From Alteromonas stellipolaris (GTDB lineage Bacteria > Pseudomonadota > Gammaproteobacteria > Enterobacterales > Alteromonadaceae), in contig NZ_CP013926.1 in NCBI RefSeq assembly GCF_001562115.1, positions 2,046,001 to 2,110,000 of the forward strand: 64,000 bases of DNA, given 5' to 3'. The notes beneath the pieces are model-generated. The model made no database searches. It was not told where the DNA came from and worked only from the letters and a program-made list of their open reading frames with translations. Position numbers and translations under genes: made by a program. The number at the start of each line of letters is the position of its first letter. The first letter of the stretch is position 1. Shown here piece by piece: positions 59,277-64,000 of this stretch.

Positions 59277-60785
59277 ATGGCTACGGGTACGATCATTTCA
59301 TTGGGACTCTATTTTGCTGTCATGCTGGGTATCGGTCTTTTCGCTTACCGCCAAACAGATACTAATGTAGAAGGCTACATGTTAGGTGGCCGGCAACTTG
59401 GTCCAGCCGTAACTGCATTATCAGCCGGTGCATCAGATATGAGCGGATGGATGCTCATGGGTCTTCCAGGTGCAATGTACGTTTCAGGCCTTTCCGCCGC
59501 GTGGATAGCCGTTGGTCTTGTTCTAGGTGCATTAGCCAATTACATTTTAGTCGCACCTCGTTTAAGGGTTTATACCGAGGTGGCTAATAACTCCATTACC
59601 CTCCCCGATTATTTTGAAAATCGCTTTGCTGACAATTCTCGCTTACTTCGCGTGATTGCCTCTGTGGTGATTGTTATTTTCTTTACCCTTTATACTTCTT
59701 CTGGCGTCGTCGCCGGCGGAAAGCTTTTTGAAACTTCATTTGGTCTATCCTACGAAACGGGTTTATATGTCACTGCGGGTGTAGTGGTTGCTTACACACT
59801 GGTAGGTGGCTTTATGGCGGTGAGCATGACCGATTTCGTACAAGGCTGCATCATGTTTATATCCTTGGTACTCGTACCTGCAGTGGTTATCACTGAACTT
59901 GGTGGCATAGGCGCTTCTATTAATGCACTCGACACTATTAACCCAGCACTGTTCAATGCTTTTATGGACGCATCGACCAATGAAGCTATCTCGGTAATTG
60001 GTATCATATCTTTGATGTCTTGGGGTGTAGGTTATTTCGGACAGCCACACATTATTGTACGCTTTATGGCAATCCGTTCGGTAGAAGATATTCCTACCGC
60101 TCGCAGAATTGGTATGAGCTGGATGATTGTTTCTATTATTGGCGCGCTAATGACAGGCTTGTTTGGCCTTGCTTATGTTACGGGCAATGGAAATAACATC
60201 GACCCTGAAACTGTCTTTATTTACTTATCTCAAATTCTATTCCACCCGCTAATTGGTGGCTTCTTACTTGCCGCTATTCTCGCGGCCATCATGAGTACTA
60301 TTTCATCACAGCTATTGGTGACATCAAGCTCGTTAACTAGCGATTTCTATCAAACCTTTGTTAGACGTGATGCGTCGGATAAAGAACTGGTCATTGCCGG
60401 TCGCGTTAGCGTAGTGGCGGTCGCCCTTGTTGCTATCTTCTTAGCCTACGACAGAGACAGCAGTATTCTAGATTTAGTGAGTAATGCATGGGCTGGTTTT
60501 GGTGCGGCATTCGGACCACTGGTATTGTTTAGCTTGTTCAAACGAGAAATGACTCGTCGTGCAGCCCTTGGCGGCATGATTGTGGGCGCTGTAACCGTAT
60601 TACTGTGGATTTACCTACCGGTGACAATTAACGGAGAATCGTTAGGTAGCTGGATGTATGAAATTGTTCCTGGGTTCATTCTATCTAGTCTGACCATTCT
60701 AATACTGAGCAAATCAGGTACGCCTCGTGAAGGAGTGCTTGAAACCTTTGATGCCTTTCAAAAGAAACTTGAATCGCATAAGTAG
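59277..60785 (+). CDS. putP: Sodium/proline symporter PutP
   Basis: 502-residue member of the sodium:solute symporter family with about 13 membrane segments. The sodium-site region is visible (ALSAGASDMSGWMLMGLPGA, then SSQLLVTSSSLTSDFYQ). It closely follows PutP in length and motifs. AGGGA lies seven bases before the ATG. Proline dehydrogenase (putA) is not next to it; the gene stands alone and ends in a good terminator. Confidence 0.95.
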   Translation: MATGTIISLGLYFAVMLGIGLFAYRQTDTNVEGYMLGGRQLGPAVTALSAGASDMSGWMLMGLPGAMYVSGLSAAWIAVGLVLGALANYILVAPRLRVYTEVANNSITLPDYFENRFADNSRLLRVIASVVIVIFFTLYTSSGVVAGGKLFETSFGLSYETGLYVTAGVVVAYTLVGGFMAVSMTDFVQGCIMFISLVLVPAVVITELGGIGASINALDTINPALFNAFMDASTNEAISVIGIISLMSWGVGYFGQPHIIVRFMAIRSVEDIPTARRIGMSWMIVSIIGALMTGLFGLAYVTGNGNNIDPETVFIYLSQILFHPLIGGFLLAAILAAIMSTISSQLLVTSSSLTSDFYQTFVRRDASDKELVIAGRVSVVAVALVAIFLAYDRDSSILDLVSNAWAGFGAAFGPLVLFSLFKREMTRRAALGGMIVGAVTVLLWIYLPVTINGESLGSWMYEIVPGFILSSLTILILSKSGTPREGVLETFDAFQKKLESHK

Positions 60786-60802
60786 CCGATAGATAGTTAT
60801 TT

Positions 60803-60828
60803 AAAGCCCCGTTTTACGGGGCTTTTTT
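60803..60828 (+). terminator. Rho-independent terminator after putP
   Basis: Perfect 10-bp stem AAAGCCCCGT/ACGGGGCTTT with a three-base loop, and a further run of T. Confidence 0.93.
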
Positions 60829-61071
60829 GTAAGTTTAATTTCTTAATTGTTGCACTATTTACTGATAGTTTGAGTATGCAGTAGATGCGACTGATGCCTT
60901 AAATTTCGTCGCTTATGCAAAAATTGTATGACAGTTTTATTTCTTGGAATAAGGTGGCTATTTTAAATAGCTAAATCGCATACTACATTAGTAAATAAAT
61001 GTGTTATTGTTCTATGCATAAAAATAACTCGTATATAACTTTATCTTATATAACATAAATCGGACTCGAAA

Positions 61072-61986
61072 ATGACTGCAAGTATCCCGTCTGTTACGCA
61101 TCTGAAACAACTCGAAGCCGAGAGCATTCAAATTTTCCGTGAAGTTGCTGCGGAATTTGATAATCCGGTCATGCTTTACTCTGTCGGAAAAGACTCTTCG
61201 GTGTTGTTGCATTTAGCGCGCAAAGCTTTTGCCCCAGGTAAAATTCCATTTCCATTGCTTCACGTAGATACTACGTGGAAATTCCAAGAAATGATTGAGT
61301 TTCGAGACCAGCAAGCTAAAAAGCATGGTTTCGATCTGTTAGTACACATTAATGAAGAAGGTGTTGAGCAAGGTGTTGGTCCATTCTCGCATGGTTCAGC
61401 AAAGCACACTGATATCATGAAAACGGCCGCACTTAAGCAAGCGTTAAACAAATATAAGTTTGATGCAGCCTTTGGTGGTGCACGTCGTGACGAAGAAAAA
61501 TCTCGTGCAAAAGAGCGTGTTTATTCGTTCCGTGATAGCAACCACCGTTGGGATCCTAAAAACCAACGTCCTGAGCTTTGGAACATTTACAACTCTCAAG
61601 TTAACCCAGGTGAAAGCATTCGTGTGTTCCCAATGTCCAACTGGACTGAGCTTGACATCTGGCAGTATATCTACCTAGAAAACATCGACATTCCTCAGCT
61701 TTACTTGTCGAAGCCTCGCCCTGTTGTTGAGCGTGATGGTGTATTAATTATGGTAGATGATGAACGTATGCCAATGAACGAAGGCGAAACGCCTGAAATG
61801 CGTTCAGTACGTTTCCGTACCCTTGGTTGTTACCCATTAACAGGTGCTGTTGAGTCTACTGCGGCTACCTTGCCAGAAGTTATTCAAGAAATGCTACTGA
61901 CCAAAACTTCTGAGCGTCAAGGCCGCGTGATTGATCACGATAGCTCTGGCTCTATGGAGAAGAAGAAAATGGAAGGGTATTTCTAA
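61072..61986 (+). CDS. cysD: Sulfate adenylyltransferase small subunit CysD
   Basis: Makes adenosine 5'-phosphosulfate from ATP and sulfate, together with the GTPase CysN. 304 residues with the N-type ATP pyrophosphatase fold: PP-loop [14 protein letters not shown] near residue 45, then the conserved [15 protein letters not shown]. It is the first gene of the cysD-cysC-cysQ-cysN operon and shares one base with cysC (TAATG). The 286 bp before it are AT-rich and should hold the promoter; no clear CysB site can be read. Confidence 0.97.
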   Translation: MTASIPSVTHLKQLEAESIQIFREVAAEFDNPVMLYSVGKDSSVLLHLARKAFAPGKIPFPLLHVDTTWKFQEMIEFRDQQAKKHGFDLLVHINEEGVEQGVGPFSHGSAKHTDIMKTAALKQALNKYKFDAAFGGARRDEEKSRAKERVYSFRDSNHRWDPKNQRPELWNIYNSQVNPGESIRVFPMSNWTELDIWQYIYLENIDIPQLYLSKPRPVVERDGVLIMVDDERMPMNEGETPEMRSVRFRTLGCYPLTGAVESTAATLPEVIQEMLLTKTSERQGRVIDHDSSGSMEKKKMEGYF

Positions 61987-62582
61987 TGGCCACCGACAAC
62001 GTTGTTTGGCACAAGCACGAGGTGAATAAAACCACCCGCGCTGCAAAGCTGAATCAATCGCCTCGCGTGTTCTGGCTTACCGGCCTAAGTGGTTCTGGTA
62101 AGTCTACTCTGGCCAACTTGCTTGAGAAAAAACTTCACGAGCAAGCCAAGCACACTTACCTATTAGACGGTGACAATGTGCGTCATGGCTTATGTGGCGA
62201 CTTGGGTTTTAGTGATAAAGACCGTGTAGAAAACATTCGCAGAATCAGCGAAGTTGCAAAACTGTTTGTTGATTCTGGCACGCTGGTTTTAACGGCCTTC
62301 ATCTCTCCTTTTAAAGCGGATCGCGACTATTGCCGTGGCCTTTTAGAAGACGGCGAATTTGTTGAAGTGTTTATCGACACACCTATCGAAGTGTGCGAAA
62401 AGCGCGACCCGAAAGGGCTTTATAAGAAAGCGCGTAGCGGTGAGATTAAAGATTTCACTGGTATCGACTCTGCTTATGAGGCGCCGGAAAAGCCTGAGAT
62501 ACATTTAACGTATCAAGATGAACCTGCAGAGCAAACTGCTGAACGCTTATATGCGTTACTGCAAGAAAAAGGACTTGTGTAA
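61986..62582 (+). CDS. cysC: Adenylylsulfate kinase CysC
   Basis: Phosphorylates APS to PAPS for sulfate reduction. 198 residues with P-loop GLSGSGKST near residue 35 and the [16 protein letters not shown] block, the usual APS-kinase signature. It overlaps cysD and cysQ by one base each, so the genes should be co-translated. In many relatives cysC follows cysN; here it precedes it. Confidence 0.97.
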   Translation: MATDNVVWHKHEVNKTTRAAKLNQSPRVFWLTGLSGSGKSTLANLLEKKLHEQAKHTYLLDGDNVRHGLCGDLGFSDKDRVENIRRISEVAKLFVDSGTLVLTAFISPFKADRDYCRGLLEDGEFVEVFIDTPIEVCEKRDPKGLYKKARSGEIKDFTGIDSAYEAPEKPEIHLTYQDEPAEQTAERLYALLQEKGLV

Positions 62583-63382
62583 TGGCCCAGGCTAATACAA
62601 TGACTAATACACTGGCACAAACCATTCTTCGCATTGCTAAAGAAGCAGGCGATAAAATAATGGCGATTTACGATAAAGATTTCGCCATTTATGAAAAACA
62701 AGATACCAGCCCGCTAACCGAAGCAGACTTAGCGGCGCACAACGTAATTGTTGATGCCCTTGAAAAAGAATCTGACCTTCCTATTTTATCGGAAGAATCG
62801 GCAGATATTTCATGGGATGAGCGCAAGCAATGGCAGTCTTACTGGCTTGTTGACCCGCTTGACGGCACGAAAGAATTCATCAAAAAGAACGGTGAGTTCA
62901 CGGTAAATATTGCGTTGATTGAAGACGGCAAACCTACTATGGGTGTGGTGTACGCACCAGCACTTAACAAAAGCTATGTAGGTATTGTGGGTGAAGGCGC
63001 ATGGACTGAAGTAGACGGCGAATTTACTGCTATTTCTGCACGCAAGCACGATGGTGCACAAGTATGGAAGATAGTCGGTAGCCGTTCTCATCAAAGCCCC
63101 GAAATTCAAAATTTACTGTCTCAATTAGAGGGTGAAACTGAATTAGTGGCCATGGGAAGTTCATTGAAGTTATGCCTAGTGGCTGAAGGTGAAGCTCACC
63201 TTTATCCTCGTTTAGGCCCTACTTCTGAATGGGACACAGGCGCAGCCCATGCTGTAGCCTTAGCTGCAGGTGCAAATGTGACTGTGCTAGACCCTAACGA
63301 TCCGTTAAATGACAACGCCGACGCTCTTACTTACAACCAAAAAGAGTCTGTGTTAAACCCCTTTTTCCTTGTGAGCGCATAA
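62582..63382 (+). CDS. cysQ: 3'(2'),5'-bisphosphate nucleotidase CysQ
   Basis: Recycles the by-product PAP to AMP and controls PAPS levels. 266 residues of the inositol monophosphatase fold: LSEESADIS gives the first metal ligand, and [10 protein letters not shown] the second with the catalytic Asp. A later [10 protein letters not shown] block completes the site. It lies between cysC and cysN, overlapping cysC by one base and one base from cysN. Confidence 0.97.
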   Translation: MAQANTMTNTLAQTILRIAKEAGDKIMAIYDKDFAIYEKQDTSPLTEADLAAHNVIVDALEKESDLPILSEESADISWDERKQWQSYWLVDPLDGTKEFIKKNGEFTVNIALIEDGKPTMGVVYAPALNKSYVGIVGEGAWTEVDGEFTAISARKHDGAQVWKIVGSRSHQSPEIQNLLSQLEGETELVAMGSSLKLCLVAEGEAHLYPRLGPTSEWDTGAAHAVALAAGANVTVLDPNDPLNDNADALTYNQKESVLNPFFLVSA

Positions 63383-63383
63383 C

Positions 63384-64000
63384 ATGAACAACGAAAACAA
63401 TTTATTAAAGCAAGACATACTGTCTTACCTTGAGCAGCACGAACAAAAAGACATGCTACGTTTCCTTACATGCGGAAGTGTAGATGACGGTAAAAGTACC
63501 CTAATTGGTCGCCTACTTCATGATTCAAAAATGATTTATGAAGACCAACTTGCTGCTATCACTAAAGACAGCAAAAAATCGGGTACTACTGGTGAGAAAG
63601 TCGATTTAGCCCTATTGGTTGATGGCCTTCAGTCAGAGCGCGAGCAAGGTATTACGATTGATGTAGCATACCGCTACTTCTCTACTGATAAGCGTAAGTT
63701 TATCATTGCTGATACTCCAGGACACGAGCAGTACACACGTAACATGGTAACTGGCGCATCTACATGCGACCTTGCCATCATACTTGTTGACGCCCGTGGC
63801 GGTGTAAAAGTACAGACTAAACGTCACTCATTCCTAGTATCTTTGTTAGGTATTAAGCACGTTATTGTTGCTATCAACAAAATGGACTTAATGGATTACT
63901 CTGAAGAAGTGTACAACCAGATCAAGCAAGACTATCTGAAGTTTTCAGAGCAATTGGATATTCCAGATATTCAATTCGTACCACTTTCTGCACTTGAAGG
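63384..64000 (+). CDS. cysN: Sulfate adenylyltransferase large subunit CysN, cut by window edge
   Basis: GTPase subunit of ATP sulfurylase. The ATG at 63384 opens a frame that runs to the window end; 205 complete codons are visible. G1 [16 protein letters not shown]3 DTPGHEQY and G4 NKMD are present, all as in CysN/EF-Tu-like GTPases. The C-terminal domains lie outside the window. Whether CysC is fused at the end cannot be seen, but a separate cysC exists upstream. Confidence 0.96.
   Translation, partial: MNNENNLLKQDILSYLEQHEQKDMLRFLTCGSVDDGKSTLIGRLLHDSKMIYEDQLAAITKDSKKSGTTGEKVDLALLVDGLQSEREQGITIDVAYRYFSTDKRKFIIADTPGHEQYTRNMVTGASTCDLAIILVDARGGVKVQTKRHSFLVSLLGIKHVIVAINKMDLMDYSEEVYNQIKQDYLKFSEQLDIPDIQFVPLSALE

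Overview
The window is ordinary chromosome from a marine gammaproteobacterium, most like an Alteromonas or a close relative (Alteromonadaceae). This rests on moderate GC, dense coding, and gammaproteobacterial gene orders (rpsP-rimM-trmD-rplS, ffh/ypjD/corB, fadI-fadJ, MoxR-Bat, aroF-tyrA). Possible TyrR, MetJ and FadR operators fit that group. I saw no rRNA, tRNA, prophage, transposase, integrase or CRISPR array. The genus is inferred from gene content, not from a database search.

Layout: 1-2271 is a methyl-accepting chemotaxis protein cut by the left edge. 2463-4743 is aroF-tyrA, reading leftward behind a candidate TyrR box. 4993-7355 holds a TRIC-family membrane protein, a lipoprotein hydrolase and an esterase. 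7441-7789 is a triplicated palindromic repeat. 7817-9931 is the S16-RimM-TrmD-L19 operon with its promoter and terminator. 10018-13622 holds an M20 peptidase, a DsbA-like protein and metY behind candidate MetJ boxes. 14081-20131 holds an ABC exporter followed by an RND adaptor and pump. 20431-22211 holds an NhaD antiporter and a TerB-like protein.

22486-28075 is the most interesting locus. It is a tightly overlapped three-gene operon with a 1246-residue SMC-like ATPase, a small winged-helix-like protein and a kleisin-like protein. The layout resembles MukBEF/MksBEF/Wadjet, but no nuclease (JetD/MksG-like) gene lies next to it. 28330-33818 holds a small STAS-like protein, ffh, ypjD, corB, a small coiled-coil protein and sixA. 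33976-36723 is an M16 peptidase. 36880-41427 is a very large propeller-PAS-GGDEF-EAL protein, followed by two small unannotated-type genes (a 54-residue secreted peptide and a 65-residue membrane peptide).

42377-45845 is fadI-fadJ (anaerobic-type beta-oxidation complex) with a candidate FadR site. 46151-53427 is a MoxR-DUF58-DUF4381-BatA-BatB/C-BatD operon, probably an envelope-associated chaperone/metal-insertion-like module. 53581-60785 holds a DUF885 lipoprotein, an ECF sigma/anti-sigma pair, a TPR-type diguanylate cyclase and putP. 61072-64000 is a sulfate activation operon in the order cysD-cysC-cysQ-cysN, with cysN cut by the right edge.
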